This document shows positions 49,073-58,720 of a stretch of DNA of 64,000 bases, piece by piece. Every line of letters begins with the position of its first letter. Position 1 is the stretch's first letter. The notes beneath the pieces were generated by a model, which worked only from the letters and a program-made list of their open reading frames with translations, searched no databases and was not told the origin of the DNA. Source of the stretch: Ornithinimicrobium pratense (GTDB taxonomy: Bacteria > Actinomycetota > Actinomycetes > Actinomycetales > Dermatophilaceae); NCBI RefSeq assembly GCF_008843165.1, contig NZ_CP044427.1:2108001-2172000 (forward strand), read 5' to 3'. The translations under genes were made by a program, and so were the position numbers.

Positions 49073-49854
49073 GACGTGGTGCTCTCCGGGACGCTGTCGT
49101 AGGTGTCGGGAGTGGTGAACCAGGTGAAGTTGCTGAAGGGGTAGATCAGCACGAACGCCTTGCCCACGATGTTGTCGGTGGGGACCGAGCCCGCGCTGCC
49201 GGTGCCGTCGTCGTTGGCCCGGGAGTCGCGGGAGTTGGAGCGGTGGTCGCCGAGCAACCACACGTGGTCCTCGGGCACGATGATCTCGAAGGGCACCGTG
49301 CTGGGGGAGTCGCCGGGGTAGAGGTAGGAGCTCTCGTCCAGCGGCTGCCCGTTGACGCTGAGTCGGTCGTCCTCGTCGCAGCACACCACGGTGTCCCCGG
49401 GCATCCCCACGATCCGCTTGATCAGGTGGTTGCCCTGCGAGGACGGCACCACCCCGACGAACTCCAGCCCGGCGAAGACGCCATTCATCAACGGCCCCCG
49501 GTCAGGACCCTGCACGGCGGGCAACCAGCCGCCCGGGTCCTCGAAGACGACGACGTCGCCCCGCTCGATGGACATGGGCCCGGCCTGGATCTTGCTCACC
49601 ATCACCCGGTCGCCGTAGACCAGCGTGTCCTCCATGCTGCCGGAGGGGATCCAGAAGGCCTGCATGACGAAGGTCTTGATGAGGAAGGAGATGAGCAGCG
49701 CGGTGAGGGCGATCACGGCCAGCTCGCGCACGCCGCGCCAGAACCCGCCGCCGCGACGCCGGTCACGCCCCGGGTCAGGCTCGTGCGCAACGTGCGTGGC
49801 GTCCTCGTCGGGCACCTCGCCGCCCGTGGGGTCCTCGCGGGTCCGGTCGCTCAC
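49069..49854 (-). CDS. lepB: Type I signal peptidase
   Basis: A 261-residue membrane protein with an acidic N-terminus, one membrane segment (residues about 44-66), the nucleophile Ser73 in [10 protein letters not shown], and the general-base Lys146 in [25 protein letters not shown] (box E) is present. It cleaves signal peptides at the outer face of the membrane. GTG start 49854. It is first in lepB-rnhB-DUF2469. Confidence 0.95.
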   Translation of the reverse strand: MSDRTREDPTGGEVPDEDATHVAHEPDPGRDRRRGGGFWRGVRELAVIALTALLISFLIKTFVMQAFWIPSGSMEDTLVYGDRVMVSKIQAGPMSIERGDVVVFEDPGGWLPAVQGPDRGPLMNGVFAGLEFVGVVPSSQGNHLIKRIVGMPGDTVVCCDEDDRLSVNGQPLDESSYLYPGDSPSTVPFEIIVPEDHVWLLGDHRSNSRDSRANDDGTGSAGSVPTDNIVGKAFVLIYPFSNFTWFTTPDTYDSVPESTTS

Positions 49855-50046
49855 CTGCTGCCGTCCTTGCTCGTTCGATGGGGCCTGCGATACGGGCTCG
49901 CCCGGTCAGGGCTGGTCCGTTCGGGGTCGGTCTGGCCCTGCCGACCCTAACCCGGCCGGCTGGACAGACGCCGATCCCCCGCCGGATGTCCCGGGCGGGG
50001 GATCGGTCCGCGCCGATGCGCGGGTATGCACTGTAAACGGGTCTGC

Positions 50047-50472
50047 TCAGGCGTCCTGCGGGGCACCTTCGGTGGCCGCAGCTGCGGGAGCGGACTTGGC
50101 CGCGGAGGCGGCCTTGGCCGAGGGGGTGCTGTCGCGACGCTCGCGGATCTTGGCGGCCTTGCCGCGCAGGTCGCGCAGGTAGTACAGCTTGGCGCGACGG
50201 ACGATGCCGCGGGAGACGACCTCGATCTTCTCCACGTTCGGGGAGTGCAGCGGGAAGGTGCGCTCCACACCGACGCCGAAGGAGACCTTGCGGACGGTGT
50301 AGGTCTCGCCGATGCCACCACCGTGGCGGCGAATGACGACACCCTTGAAGATCTGGATACGCGAGCGGGTGCCCTCGATGACCTTCACGTGGACGTCGAC
50401 GGTGTCACCGGCGCGGAAGTCCGGGATGTCGCTCCGCAGGCTGGCAGCGTCGAGCTCGTCGAGCTTGTGCAT
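50047..50472 (-). CDS. rplS: 50S ribosomal protein L19
   Basis: A 141-residue L19. [42 protein letters not shown] and [11 protein letters not shown] are canonical. The last 30 residues are an Ala-rich extension. ATG 50472 has GTAGGAGAAG upstream. Its stop is about 190 bases before lepB. Confidence 0.97.
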   Translation of the reverse strand: MHKLDELDAASLRSDIPDFRAGDTVDVHVKVIEGTRSRIQIFKGVVIRRHGGGIGETYTVRKVSFGVGVERTFPLHSPNVEKIEVVSRGIVRRAKLYYLRDLRGKAAKIRERRDSTPSAKAASAAKSAPAAAATEGAPQDA

Positions 50473-50518
50473 GATGCTTCTCCTACCGGTGGTGCCACAG
50501 GTCACCCTCGGCGCTTGG

Positions 50519-50546
50519 GTGCCGGCGGCAGGGCTGCCACCGGCAC
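50519..50546 (-). terminator. Near-perfect hairpin upstream of rplS
   Basis: GTGCCGG-C-GGCAG/CTGCC-A-CCGGCAC forms a 12-pair stem with a single mismatch and a two-base turn. It lies about 47 bases before rplS and about 170 after serB, so it could end serB transcription or be a structured rplS leader. Confidence 0.45.
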
Positions 50547-50580
50547 GGTCGTCGTGGGGTGCGGTCCCTGGTGTCGGCCC

Positions 50581-50612
50581 CTCGCGCGGTCCCCCTGTGG
50601 CAGGGGCGCGAG
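50581..50612 (-). terminator. Second stem in the serB-rplS interval
   Basis: CTCGCGC/GCGCGAG outer stem with an inner CCCCTG/CAGGGG stem around a three-base loop. Together with the neighbouring hairpin it makes the 246-base spacer unusually structured. No gene is seen in this spacer. Confidence 0.4.
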
Positions 50613-50718
50613 CCGTGGTCGGTCAGCCGGGACGCAAGGGTCAAGTGTGCCAGAGGCGGTGGCCCGGCACCAACTTCCACCCGCTGCTCGACCGCACCGG
50701 CGGGGCCGGCGTCCGAGC

Positions 50719-51600
50719 TCACGCCGGACGCACGAACTCCTGCTCGGCATACCCCTGCAGGAAGAGCGCGGCGGTCAGGTCGGCGTGGTTGACCCGGACC
50801 GGCACCTGGGTGGCGACCACCGGTTTGGCGTGCAGGGCCAGGCCGGTCCCGGCCCTCTGCAGCATGGGCAGGTCGTTGGCCCCGTCGCCGACCGCAAGCA
50901 CGTCGCGGGTGTGCAGCCCCAGCCGGGCCACGATCTGCTCCAGGGTCGCCACCTTGGCCTCCTTGCCCAGCACGGGGGGCATGACCTCTCCGGTGAGCCG
51001 TCCGTCGCGGGTCTGCAGCGTGTTGGCGCGGTGCTCCTGGAAACCCAGCCGCGCCGCCACCGCCTGGGTGAACTGGGTGAACCCGCCGGAGACGAGCGCG
51101 GTGTAGGCGCCCTGTGCCCGCATTGTCGCCACCAGCACCTCGCCGCCGGGGGTGAAGGTCACCCGCTCCTCGATCACCGTCGCGATCAGCGACTCTGGCA
51201 GGTCCCGGAGCAGCGCGACCCGCTCGTGCAGGGCGGCGGCGAAGTCCAGCTCGCCGTTCATCGCCCGGGCGGTGATGTGGGCCACCCGGTCCCCCACCCC
51301 GGCGTACGCGGCCAGCTCGTCGATGCACTCCTGCTCGATCATCGTGGAGTCCATGTCGGCGACCAGGACCCGCCGTCGCCGTGGTCCGTCCGGCTGGACG
51401 ACCAGGTCGACACCCTGCTCCTGCCACCGAGCCCAGGCCTCCTCATCGACGGCGTCCGGGCCGCCCACGCGGGCTACGACCGCTGACCCGGCGGCCAGCC
51501 ACCGGACCTCGGCGAGGGTCCGGCCGGCCGCCGCCTGGCGTACGGCTGCGTCAGTGAGGTCGGGACGGGTCGGTGGGGCGAGGAGGGTCAGGACTGGCAC
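50719..51600 (-). CDS. serB: Phosphoserine phosphatase
   Basis: A 293-residue HAD phosphatase with DMDST at residues 82-86 (VADMDSTMIEQECIDELA), VSGGFTQFTQAVAARLG and GDGANDLPMLQRAGTGLA. An N-terminal part of about 75 residues precedes it, as in SerB of actinobacteria. It makes serine from phosphoserine. Start is GTG 51600. It is inserted between trmD and rplS, which are adjacent in many relatives. Confidence 0.93.
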   Translation of the reverse strand: MPVLTLLAPPTRPDLTDAAVRQAAAGRTLAEVRWLAAGSAVVARVGGPDAVDEEAWARWQEQGVDLVVQPDGPRRRRVLVADMDSTMIEQECIDELAAYAGVGDRVAHITARAMNGELDFAAALHERVALLRDLPESLIATVIEERVTFTPGGEVLVATMRAQGAYTALVSGGFTQFTQAVAARLGFQEHRANTLQTRDGRLTGEVMPPVLGKEAKVATLEQIVARLGLHTRDVLAVGDGANDLPMLQRAGTGLALHAKPVVATQVPVRVNHADLTAALFLQGYAEQEFVRPA

Positions 51601-51654
51601 GACTGGATGGTAGGCCGTCGGGCCGCGCCCGCTGGAAGCCGACCGCGAGGGGCT

Positions 51655-52398
51655 CTACCGCGCGTCCCCCGCGGGCGGCTCGGCCTGGCTCCGTCGGTAG
51701 GCCTCGATGAGGTCCGGCCGCCTGGCCGCGGTGCGCTCCAGCCGCTTCTCTTGCCGCCACCCGGCGACCTTGCCGTGGTCGCCGGAGAGCAGGACCGGTG
51801 GCACCTCGCGGCCGCGCCAGAGCGCAGGCTTGGTGTAGACGGGGTACTCGAGCAGGCCGTCCTCGTGCGACTCCTCGACGAGGGACTCGGCGTTGCCGAC
51901 CACCCCGGGCACGAGCCGCCCGATCGCTTCGGTCATCGCGAGGACGGCGACCTCGCCCCCGTTGAGCACGTAGTCGCCCAGGGACAGGACGCTCACCGGC
52001 AGTCGCTCGGCATACTCCTCGTAGACCCGCTCGTCGATCCCCTCGTAGCGGCCGCAGGCGAAGACCAGCCAGTCCTCGTGGGCCAGCTCCCGGGCCCGGG
52101 CCTGGGTGAAGGGCGTGCCGCCCGGCCCCGGCAGGATCAGGTGCGGGCTCGCCCCGTCCGGACCTGAACCGAGCACGTCGTCCAGCGCCTTGCCCCACGG
52201 CTCGGGCCGCATCACCATGCCGGCGCCGCCGCCATAGGGGGTGTCGTCGACGGTGCGGTGCCGGTCGTGCGTCCAGTCCCGCAGGTCGTGGACCCGTACC
52301 TCCAGCAGTCCACGCTCCCGGGCGCGGCCCAGCAGGGACAGCTCCAAGGGCGTCAGGTAGTCCGGGAAGATCGTGATGACGTCGATCCGCAGGGTCAC
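51655..52398 (-). CDS. trmD: tRNA (guanine-N1)-methyltransferase
   Basis: A 247-residue SPOUT methyltransferase. [12 protein letters not shown] at the N-terminus, [23 protein letters not shown] and [14 protein letters not shown] form the trefoil-knot SAM site. It makes m1G37 in tRNAs. GTG 52398 overlaps the rimM stop (GTGA). Confidence 0.96.
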   Translation of the reverse strand: MTLRIDVITIFPDYLTPLELSLLGRARERGLLEVRVHDLRDWTHDRHRTVDDTPYGGGAGMVMRPEPWGKALDDVLGSGPDGASPHLILPGPGGTPFTQARARELAHEDWLVFACGRYEGIDERVYEEYAERLPVSVLSLGDYVLNGGEVAVLAMTEAIGRLVPGVVGNAESLVEESHEDGLLEYPVYTKPALWRGREVPPVLLSGDHGKVAGWRQEKRLERTAARRPDLIEAYRRSQAEPPAGDAR

Positions 52399-52919
52399 TT
52401 CTCCCCCAGCTCCAACAGCCCGGGCGGCGGGTCCAGGACCACACGGTGGGCGTCCTCGTCGATCTCGGGCACCAACTCTTCCACGAACGGCACCAGCAGG
52501 TCGCGGCCGTCGGGGGTGCGGATTTCCAGGAGGTCCTGGACCTCACGCAGGTGCAGCGCGACGACCTCGCCGACGCTGCTGCCGTCGGTGAGGACCGCCT
52601 CCATCCCCTGCAGGTCCTCCTCGCGCCACCCGTCCTCATCCTCGGGCTCGTCCGCGTCTGGCACCAACAGTCGGGTGCCGCGCAGCGTCTCGGCGGCGCT
52701 GCGGTCGGTGTGGCCGCCGAAACCCAGCAGGTAGACCCCCTGGTGCACCCGCACCGTGGCCAGCTCCAGTGGCCCGACGCCTTCGGGCTCGGTGGTGAAG
52801 ACGGCCCCGGTCACGAACCGGCGCTCGGGATCGTCAGTGTGCACCTGGACGGTGACCTCGCCACGCAGCCCGTGCGGCTTGCCCACGCGGGCGACGATGA
52901 AGGTCTCAGGCTGGCTCAT
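52395..52919 (-). CDS. rimM: 16S rRNA processing protein RimM
   Basis: A 174-residue protein. The N-terminal beta-barrel [19 protein letters not shown] and the PRC-type C-terminal barrel ([23 protein letters not shown]) match RimM. It aids 30S maturation with S19. It precedes trmD in the conserved rpsP-KH-rimM-trmD order and lies about 105 bases after the KH gene. Confidence 0.95.
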   Translation of the reverse strand: MSQPETFIVARVGKPHGLRGEVTVQVHTDDPERRFVTGAVFTTEPEGVGPLELATVRVHQGVYLLGFGGHTDRSAAETLRGTRLLVPDADEPEDEDGWREEDLQGMEAVLTDGSSVGEVVALHLREVQDLLEIRTPDGRDLLVPFVEELVPEIDEDAHRVVLDPPPGLLELGEK

Positions 52920-53026
52920 CTGGCTTCCTTGGGGTGGGGGGTATGCAGCGTGAGACGACGATGGCCCGCCCGGCGCGGGTGCGCGGGGCGGGCCGTCGGG
53001 AGGTGCAGGCGCCGGTCAGCGGACAG

Positions 53027-53269
53027 TCAGCGAACACGGTCAGTGTCGACGATGTCGACCCTGACCTTCTGACCGCCGGCCAGGGCACCGACCACGGTGC
53101 GCAGCGCGCTGGCGGTGCGGCCCCGGCGACCGATGACCCGGCCCAGGTCCTCGGGGTGGACCCGGACCTCAAGGATGTCGCCGTAGCGCGAGCTCTTGGT
53201 GCGCACGGAGACGTCACCGTCGTGGTCGACGATGCCCTTGACCAGGTGCTCCAGGGCCTCCTCGATCAC
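53027..53269 (-). CDS. khpA: KH-domain RNA-binding protein (KhpA-like)
   Basis: An 80-residue protein, one KH domain with VRVHPEDLGRVIGRRGRTASALRTVV carrying the GxxG loop (GRRG). KhpA/YlqC proteins bind RNA, often with KhpB, and affect cell division and translation. It starts with GTG two bases after the rpsP stop. Confidence 0.93.
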   Translation of the reverse strand: MIEEALEHLVKGIVDHDGDVSVRTKSSRYGDILEVRVHPEDLGRVIGRRGRTASALRTVVGALAGGQKVRVDIVDTDRVR

Positions 53270-53271
53270 GA

Positions 53272-53832
53272 TCAGGCCTCGGCCTTGTCAGCCTGGGTGT
53301 CCTCGGCAGCCGCGGCGTCGCTCGCGGCCTCTTCAACCGAGGCCTCCTCGGCCTTGGGCTCTTCAGTCTTGGGCTCTTCAGTCTTGGGCTCTTCGGTCTT
53401 GGGCTCTTCAGCCGGAGCGTCCTCAGCCTTGGGCTCCTCGGCCTTGGCCTTGCGGCGACGGGTGTCGGGCGAGTTGCCCCCGTCCTCCTTGTCAGCGGCG
53501 GCGAGGGCGGCCTCGTAGAGAGCCCGCTTGTCCGGCTTGGGCTCCTTGTGCTTCAGCGTGCCCTCGGCACCCGGCTCACCCTTGTGCTTCTGCCAGTCAC
53601 CGGTGACCTTGAGCAGGGCAGCGACCTGCTCGGTGGGCTGGGCGCCGACGCCGAGCCAGTACTGCGCCCGCTCGGAGTCGATGTCGATGAGCGAGGGCTC
53701 CTCGGTCGGGTGGTACTTGCCGATCTCCTCGATCGCCCGGCCGTCCCGCTTGGTGCGGGAGTCCATGACGACGACGCGGTAGTACGGTGCACGGATCTTG
53801 CCCATGCGCTTCAGGCGAATCTTGACAGCCAC
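53272..53832 (-). CDS. rpsP: 30S ribosomal protein S16 with repetitive acidic tail
   Basis: A 186-residue S16. The first 85 or so residues are canonical ([24 protein letters not shown] and [29 protein letters not shown]). The last 100 residues are a Lys/Glu/Pro/Ala tail including four tandem copies of KTEEP-type units, encoded by 15-base DNA repeats. GTG start 53832. It leads rpsP-khpA and is preceded by about 130 bases with no gene before the ramB-like stop. Confidence 0.95.
   Translation of the reverse strand: MAVKIRLKRMGKIRAPYYRVVVMDSRTKRDGRAIEEIGKYHPTEEPSLIDIDSERAQYWLGVGAQPTEQVAALLKVTGDWQKHKGEPGAEGTLKHKEPKPDKRALYEAALAAADKEDGGNSPDTRRRKAKAEEPKAEDAPAEEPKTEEPKTEEPKTEEPKAEEASVEEAASDAAAAEDTQADKAEA
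53353..53412. repeat. rpsP: 15-bp tandem repeat (four units) inside rpsP
   Basis: CTTGGGCTCTTCAGT-like units start at 53353, 53368, 53383 and 53398. They encode TEEPK repeats in the S16 tail. Near-identical units suggest recent slippage, so copy number may vary between strains. Confidence 0.8.
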
Positions 53833-53962
53833 GTGTGCGGTGTCTCCTCATTCTTGGTCTGGTGTGTGCAGCCCTGCGGTCCGCGTGGGGAACACGCGCG
53901 GTGACGAGCTGCGTGGACACATCTGGGCAGGTGAGAGGGACCGACCGCAGATGGGTACCGGA

Positions 53963-55489
53963 TCATTGTGCCAGATCCTCGGCGCCCTCCCAACCGGGCG
54001 CATGATCGGCGACGAACCGCAGCACTTCGGTGTCGTCCACACCCGGGAACACTCCGGGTGGCATGACGGCCAGCAGGTGGGAGTGGGCGCGAGCGCTGGG
54101 CCAGACCTTGCCCGCCCACTGCCGGGCCAGCTCCGCCGGCGGCTGGGTGCAGCACCGTGGGTCGGGGCAGCCGGAGACCCGGCGCTGCGTGGTCTCCCGG
54201 CCGCGCATCCAGCGCACCTGGTCGAACGGCACCCCGAGGCTGACCGAGAACACCCCGGCGGGGGTCTGCTCGGCCACGGCGGTGCACCAGAAGGTGCCGC
54301 GGCCGGTGTCGGTGTACTGCGCGTAGGCCGACCCCACCGGCTCTCCGAAGACGACACGGGCCGTCCAGGCGCGACACACCCGGGCACCCTCGATGGCCCC
54401 GGAGGCGTCCATCGGGAAGCGCACGCCGTCGTTCTCGTAGGCCTTGTAGATCACGCCGTCGGCGCTGGTGCGCATGAAGTGCACGCGCAGGTCAAGATGG
54501 CGCGTGGCCAAGTTGCAGAACCGGTGGGCGGCTGTCTCGTAGGACACCCCGTAGGCGTCGCGCAGGTCCTCTAGGGCGATGTCCCGCTGAGCCTTGGCTC
54601 GTTGCAGGAAGGGCACCGCGGTCAGCTCGGGGACGAGCACGGCGGCGGCGAAGTAGTTGATCTCCACCCGTTGGGCAAGGAACTCGGCGTAGTCACGCGG
54701 TGGTTCGTGCTCCAGGACGACGTGCCCCAAGGCCTGCAGCGCGGCCGCCCGGATGTCGTGCGCGCCGCGGGCCGGCAGGTAGATCCGCCGGTGGTCCAAA
54801 TCGGTCACCGTCCGGGTCGAGGCCGGGACGTCCGGGACGACCTCGAGCTCGAAGCCGACGTGCCGCGCCATCCGGCTGACCGCCTCCCGGGTGACCGGTC
54901 CATGGCTGTGGTCGACCACCCGCACCAACTCGGCTGCCCGCGCCTCGATCTCCGGGAAGTAGTTGTCCGCTTCACGCATCAACGCCCGCAGCTCCGCATT
55001 GGCCAGGCGGGCGAACTCGGGCGTGGCCGCGCGCTGCTGCTGCAGCCCTACCACCGTCTCGTAGAGCCCCACGAGAGCCTCCAGCGCGTCATCCGGCAGG
55101 CCCGCCCCCGTGCGGACCGTGGGTATGCCGAGGGTCTCGAAGCCCTCAGAGCGCTGGGCCCGCTGCCACCGCACCTCCAGCGCGTCGCGGCGGGTCGGCG
55201 CACCCCCGGACAGCAGTGCGGCGGTGTCCACCTGCAGCGTCGCGGCCAGGGCCGCCAGGGTAGAGACGCGCGGCTCCCGGTGGCCGTTCTCGATGAGGGA
55301 GAGCGCGGACGGCGACATCCCGACCTCGGTCGCCACGTCAGCCAGGGTCAGGCGGCAGCGCCGGCGGTAGTGCCGGATCCGGCGACCGACCGCGACGGGG
55401 TCGGCCTGACCCGCCCGGACCTCGTCCTCGACCCCGTCCAGCCGGGTCGACGGGCGGAACGGAAGCACCCGGGCGTGAGAAGTCCGCAT
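53963..55489 (-). CDS. ramB: XRE/DUF2083 transcriptional regulator of glyoxylate and acetate metabolism
   Basis: A 508-residue regulator. An N-terminal XRE helix-turn-helix occupies residues about 35-92 (RRIRHYRRRCRLTLADVATE, SPSALSLIENGHREPRVSTL). The middle is an ImmA/IrrE-like domain with a degenerate metal motif (LGHVVLEH), and the C-terminus is DUF2083 with a Cys-rich segment (CPDPRCC). This architecture matches RamB of Corynebacterium and RamB/Rv0465c of mycobacteria, which repress aceA and aceB. It is divergent from aceA across 115 bases, as expected for such a regulator. A textbook RamB box is not obvious. Confidence 0.85.
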   Translation of the reverse strand: MRTSHARVLPFRPSTRLDGVEDEVRAGQADPVAVGRRIRHYRRRCRLTLADVATEVGMSPSALSLIENGHREPRVSTLAALAATLQVDTAALLSGGAPTRRDALEVRWQRAQRSEGFETLGIPTVRTGAGLPDDALEALVGLYETVVGLQQQRAATPEFARLANAELRALMREADNYFPEIEARAAELVRVVDHSHGPVTREAVSRMARHVGFELEVVPDVPASTRTVTDLDHRRIYLPARGAHDIRAAALQALGHVVLEHEPPRDYAEFLAQRVEINYFAAAVLVPELTAVPFLQRAKAQRDIALEDLRDAYGVSYETAAHRFCNLATRHLDLRVHFMRTSADGVIYKAYENDGVRFPMDASGAIEGARVCRAWTARVVFGEPVGSAYAQYTDTGRGTFWCTAVAEQTPAGVFSVSLGVPFDQVRWMRGRETTQRRVSGCPDPRCCTQPPAELARQWAGKVWPSARAHSHLLAVMPPGVFPGVDDTEVLRFVADHAPGWEGAEDLAQ

Positions 55490-55519
55490 ACCTCCACCTT
55501 AACGAAAAAACCGATGTTC

Positions 55520-55547
55520 TTGACAGGATCTGGACGTCTGATAGGGA
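55520..55547 (+). promoter_or_regulatory. Probable aceA promoter
   Basis: TTGACA at 55520-55525, a 16-base spacer and TAGGGA at 55542-55547 with a TG two bases earlier make a plausible sigma-A-type promoter about 55-60 bases before the aceA start. A short A-rich run (55504-55510) lies between it and the divergent regulator start. No clear regulator-binding palindrome was seen. Confidence 0.5.
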
Positions 55548-55604
55548 TCGGAGCGGGGCAGACTCGTGAGAACAGCCCGCTTTACCCTCACCACACGGGA
55601 GCCG

Positions 55605-56912
55605 ATGATGACGACCACCACCCCCTCCACCGAGCGGACGCCCTTCGCGCAGCAGGCCCAGGAGATCGAGCACGACTGGGCAAGCAACCCCCGCTGGAAG
55701 GATGTCGAGCGCCGCTACTCCGCCGAGGACGTCGTGCGGCTGCGCGGCTCCGTCGTCGAGGAGCACACCCTGGCCCGCCGGGGCGCCGAGCGCCTCTGGG
55801 AGGCCCTGGAGACCACACCGTTCACCCGCGCCCTGGGCGCCCTGACCGGCAACCAAGCGGTGCAGATGGTCAAGGGCGGGCTGGAGGCCATCTACCTCTC
55901 CGGCTGGCAGGTGGCCGCCGACGCCAACCTGGCCGGCGAGACCTACCCCGACCAGAGCCTCTACCCCGCCAACTCGGTCCCGGCGGTGGTCCGCCGAATC
56001 AACAACGCGCTCAAGCGTGCCGACCAGGTCGCCTGGATGAACGGCGAGACCGACGTCAACTACTTCGCCCCGATCGTCGCCGACGCGGAGGCGGGCTTCG
56101 GCGGTCCGCTCAACGTCTTCGAGCTGATGAAGTCGATGATCGCCGCCGGCGCCGCCGGCGTGCACTGGGAGGACCAGCTGGCCTCGGAGAAGAAGTGCGG
56201 TCACCTCGGTGGCAAGGTGCTGGTCCCGACCAGCCAGCACGTGCGCACCCTGAACTCAGCCCGGCTCGCTGCCGACGTCCTCGGGGTCCCCTCGCTGGTC
56301 ATTGCCCGCACCGACGCCCTGGCCGCAGACCTGCTGACCAGCGATGTCGACGAGATCGACCGGGAGTTCACCACCGGCGAGCGCACCTCCGAGGGCTTCT
56401 TCCGGGTCCGCAGCGGCATCGAGCCCGTGCTGGCGCGGGCCAAGGCCTACGCCCCGTACGCCGACCTCATCTGGGTCGAGACCGGCACCCCCGACCTCGG
56501 TCTGGCGCGGGAGTTCGCCGAGGAGCTGCACAAGGACTTCCCCGACCAGAAGCTGGCTTACAACTGCAGCCCCTCCTTCAACTGGAGGTCGGCGCTGTCC
56601 GACGCCGAGGTCGCCGAGTTCCAGGACAAGCTGGGCGAGCTGGGCTACGCCTTCCAGTTCATCACCCTGGCCGGCTTCCACTCCCTCAACCACGGCATGT
56701 TCCACCTGGCGCACAGCTACGCCCGCCAGGGCATGAGCGCCTACGTCGAGCTGCAGGAGGCCGAGTTCGCCGACGCCGAGCGCGGCTACACCGCGGTGCG
56801 CCACCAGGCCGAGGTCGGCACCGGCTACTTCGACGCCGTGAGCACCGCGGTCAACCCGGAGTCCTCCACCACGGCACTGTCCGGCTCCACCGAGTCCGAG
56901 CAGTTCCACTGA
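55605..56912 (+). CDS. aceA: Isocitrate lyase
   Basis: A 435-residue enzyme of the usual size. The catalytic loop [16 protein letters not shown] puts Cys at about residue 198, and YNCSPSFNW completes the active site. It splits isocitrate into glyoxylate and succinate, the first glyoxylate-shunt step, letting the cell grow on acetate or fatty acids. Start ATG 55605 or 55608. A strong hairpin separates it from aceB, so each may have its own promoter. Confidence 0.96.
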   Translation: MMTTTTPSTERTPFAQQAQEIEHDWASNPRWKDVERRYSAEDVVRLRGSVVEEHTLARRGAERLWEALETTPFTRALGALTGNQAVQMVKGGLEAIYLSGWQVAADANLAGETYPDQSLYPANSVPAVVRRINNALKRADQVAWMNGETDVNYFAPIVADAEAGFGGPLNVFELMKSMIAAGAAGVHWEDQLASEKKCGHLGGKVLVPTSQHVRTLNSARLAADVLGVPSLVIARTDALAADLLTSDVDEIDREFTTGERTSEGFFRVRSGIEPVLARAKAYAPYADLIWVETGTPDLGLAREFAEELHKDFPDQKLAYNCSPSFNWRSALSDAEVAEFQDKLGELGYAFQFITLAGFHSLNHGMFHLAHSYARQGMSAYVELQEAEFADAERGYTAVRHQAEVGTGYFDAVSTAVNPESSTTALSGSTESEQFH

Positions 56913-56920
56913 TCGGCGGC

Positions 56921-56957
56921 CCTGCTGACCGATCGACTCCATCGATCGGGCAGCAGG
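56921..56957 (+). terminator. Long hairpin terminator after aceA
   Basis: CCTGCTG-A-CCGATCGA, a five-base loop, then TCGATCGG-G-CAGCAGG: 15 of 16 positions pair. It starts eight bases after the aceA stop. No U-run. It likely terminates or attenuates transcription between aceA and aceB, or protects the aceA mRNA end. Confidence 0.75.
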
Positions 56958-57087
56958 TCTGACGAGGCACCCGGGACCGGCCCGCCACCTGTGCTGGGTG
57001 CCTCGGCATACCCTGGCTGCCAACCCGGTTTCCCACCCCCACGCCCCGTACCCGCACCACACCCGCCGCACCCAGGACGAGGACACG

Positions 57088-58662
57088 ATGGACCAGGACC
57101 AGTACCCCACCGGACTGCTCGACGAGACCAGGCTCCAGGCGCTGCGCACGCTGGAGCGGGAGACGCGTACCGAGTTGCATGCGCTCATCGAGGCCCGCAA
57201 GGACCTCTCCCGGACGATCCGTGAAGGCGCCGAGCTCGAGGTGCCGGCCGCGGCCCGGCACACCCGCGACGACGACGCCTGGCGGGTGCGCCCGCACCCG
57301 GCCGACCTGACCTACCGGCTCGTGGAGCTGGCCACGCCGGCCACCCCCGAGCACGCCAAAGGTGCCCTGGCCTCCGGGGCCGATGTGTGGGTGGCCGACC
57401 TGGAGGACATGCTGGTCCCCACCCAGGCGCGGCTCTTCGCCGCCCAACGGGTGATCCAGGAGGTCGCGACCACCCGGAGCGGCGACCCCGAGCCGGGGGT
57501 CCCCACACTCATGGTCCGCCCTCGCGGGCTGCACCTGGACGAGGCTCACTTCCTCGTCGACGACGCGCCGGCAAGCGCCGCGCTCACCGACACCTTCACC
57601 TTCCTGGCCCGGTGCGGGGCCACCCTGCAGGACAACGGCACCGGCCCCTACGTCTACCTGCCCAAGCTGGAGACGGCGGCCGAGGCCCGCTGGTGGGACC
57701 GGACGCTGGCGCGGATGGAGGAGCTGCTGGGACTGCCCCAGGGCTGCACCCGCGTCAGCGTGCTCGTCGAGACGGTTCAGGCCGTCTACGAGCTGGAAGA
57801 CATCGTGCACGAGCTGCGGGAGCGGGTGACCGGGCTCGCCGCAGGCCGGTGGGACTACGTCTTCTCCCACCTGCGCACCTACGGCGCCCGGCCCGACCAC
57901 GTGCTGCCCGACCGGGACGCCTTCACCATGAACACCCGCTTCCTGCGCACCTACTCCGACGCGATCGTGCGGGTCTGCCGCCGCCGCGGGGTCCAGGCCA
58001 TCGGCGGTCCGATCGCGCTGGCCGCCGGCGGCCCGTTCGACGAGTCGGTGTCGATGACGCACGCCCGGGTGCACCGGGACAAGGCTCGGGAGGCCGCCGA
58101 GGGCTTCGACGGCGCCTGGGTGCTGCACCCTGCCCTGGTGCCTGTCGCCCGGGCACCCTTCGAGGAGCGCGACCGTCACCGCGAGGAGGGTGACCTGCCC
58201 GAACCGGCCCGACCCTCCGGCGCGATCGACCCTGGGGCGCTGCGCGACGTGAGTTCCCTGGCCGGCTCGGCCACCCTGACCGGGGTCCGCACCGCGCTGC
58301 GCTCCTCGCTGACCTACCTGACCGGCTGGCTGGCTGGCGAGGGCACCATCACCCTGGCCGGGCACGTCGAGGACTTCGGCACCGTGGAGCTGAACCGGAT
58401 GCAGCTGTGGCAGTGGCTCTTCCACGGCACCCGCCTGGCGGAGGGACCGACGATGTCGGAGCGGCTGCTGGACCGGATGCTGGAGGACGAGGTCTCCCTG
58501 CTGCGGCGACGCGGTGGCCGGGAGGACCTGCTGCAGCTGGCCGTCACCCTCCTTCGTGAGTCGATGGTTGCCGAGGAGCCGCCGGCCTTCCTGTACCAAC
58601 AGGCCTACGAAGCGCTGCTGTCCGTGGAGAGGACGGGGGACGGCGACGCCGCGGTGGCCTGA
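57088..58662 (+). CDS. aceB: Malate synthase (A type)
   Basis: A 524-residue malate synthase of the AceB size. DVWVADLEDMLVPT, LMVRPRGLHLDEAH, YVYLPKLETAAEARWW, VLVETVQAVYELEDI and WDYVFSHLRTYG are typical core segments. It condenses glyoxylate with acetyl-CoA to malate, completing the shunt begun by AceA. Actinobacteria often use GlcB-type malate synthase, so the shorter A type here is notable but not unique. ATG 57088 follows GAGGAC; the upstream frame is read-through. Confidence 0.94.
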   Translation: MDQDQYPTGLLDETRLQALRTLERETRTELHALIEARKDLSRTIREGAELEVPAAARHTRDDDAWRVRPHPADLTYRLVELATPATPEHAKGALASGADVWVADLEDMLVPTQARLFAAQRVIQEVATTRSGDPEPGVPTLMVRPRGLHLDEAHFLVDDAPASAALTDTFTFLARCGATLQDNGTGPYVYLPKLETAAEARWWDRTLARMEELLGLPQGCTRVSVLVETVQAVYELEDIVHELRERVTGLAAGRWDYVFSHLRTYGARPDHVLPDRDAFTMNTRFLRTYSDAIVRVCRRRGVQAIGGPIALAAGGPFDESVSMTHARVHRDKAREAAEGFDGAWVLHPALVPVARAPFEERDRHREEGDLPEPARPSGAIDPGALRDVSSLAGSATLTGVRTALRSSLTYLTGWLAGEGTITLAGHVEDFGTVELNRMQLWQWLFHGTRLAEGPTMSERLLDRMLEDEVSLLRRRGGREDLLQLAVTLLRESMVAEEPPAFLYQQAYEALLSVERTGDGDAAVA

Positions 58663-58672
58663 CCGATCCGCT

Positions 58673-58720
58673 CTAGTGGGGCCCGCTCCGGGAGGGCAGC
58701 TTCGGGAGGGCCCCCTCTAG
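58673..58720. terminator. Bidirectional hairpin between aceB and amidohydrolase genes
   Basis: CTAGTGGGGCCC (58673-58684) pairs with GGGCCCCCTCTAG (58708-58720), with one bulge. The right arm overlaps the stop codon of the convergent amidohydrolase gene. It is suited to end transcription from both sides. Confidence 0.6.

Noticed and set aside
53353..53412. Tandem repeats in rpsP as a regulatory element
   Set aside because: They keep frame and encode the S16 tail; slippage inside a disordered extension explains them.
54602..56962. Plus-strand frame spanning the ramB-like and aceA genes
   Set aside because: Runs antisense to ramB and out of frame across aceA, both certain by homology.
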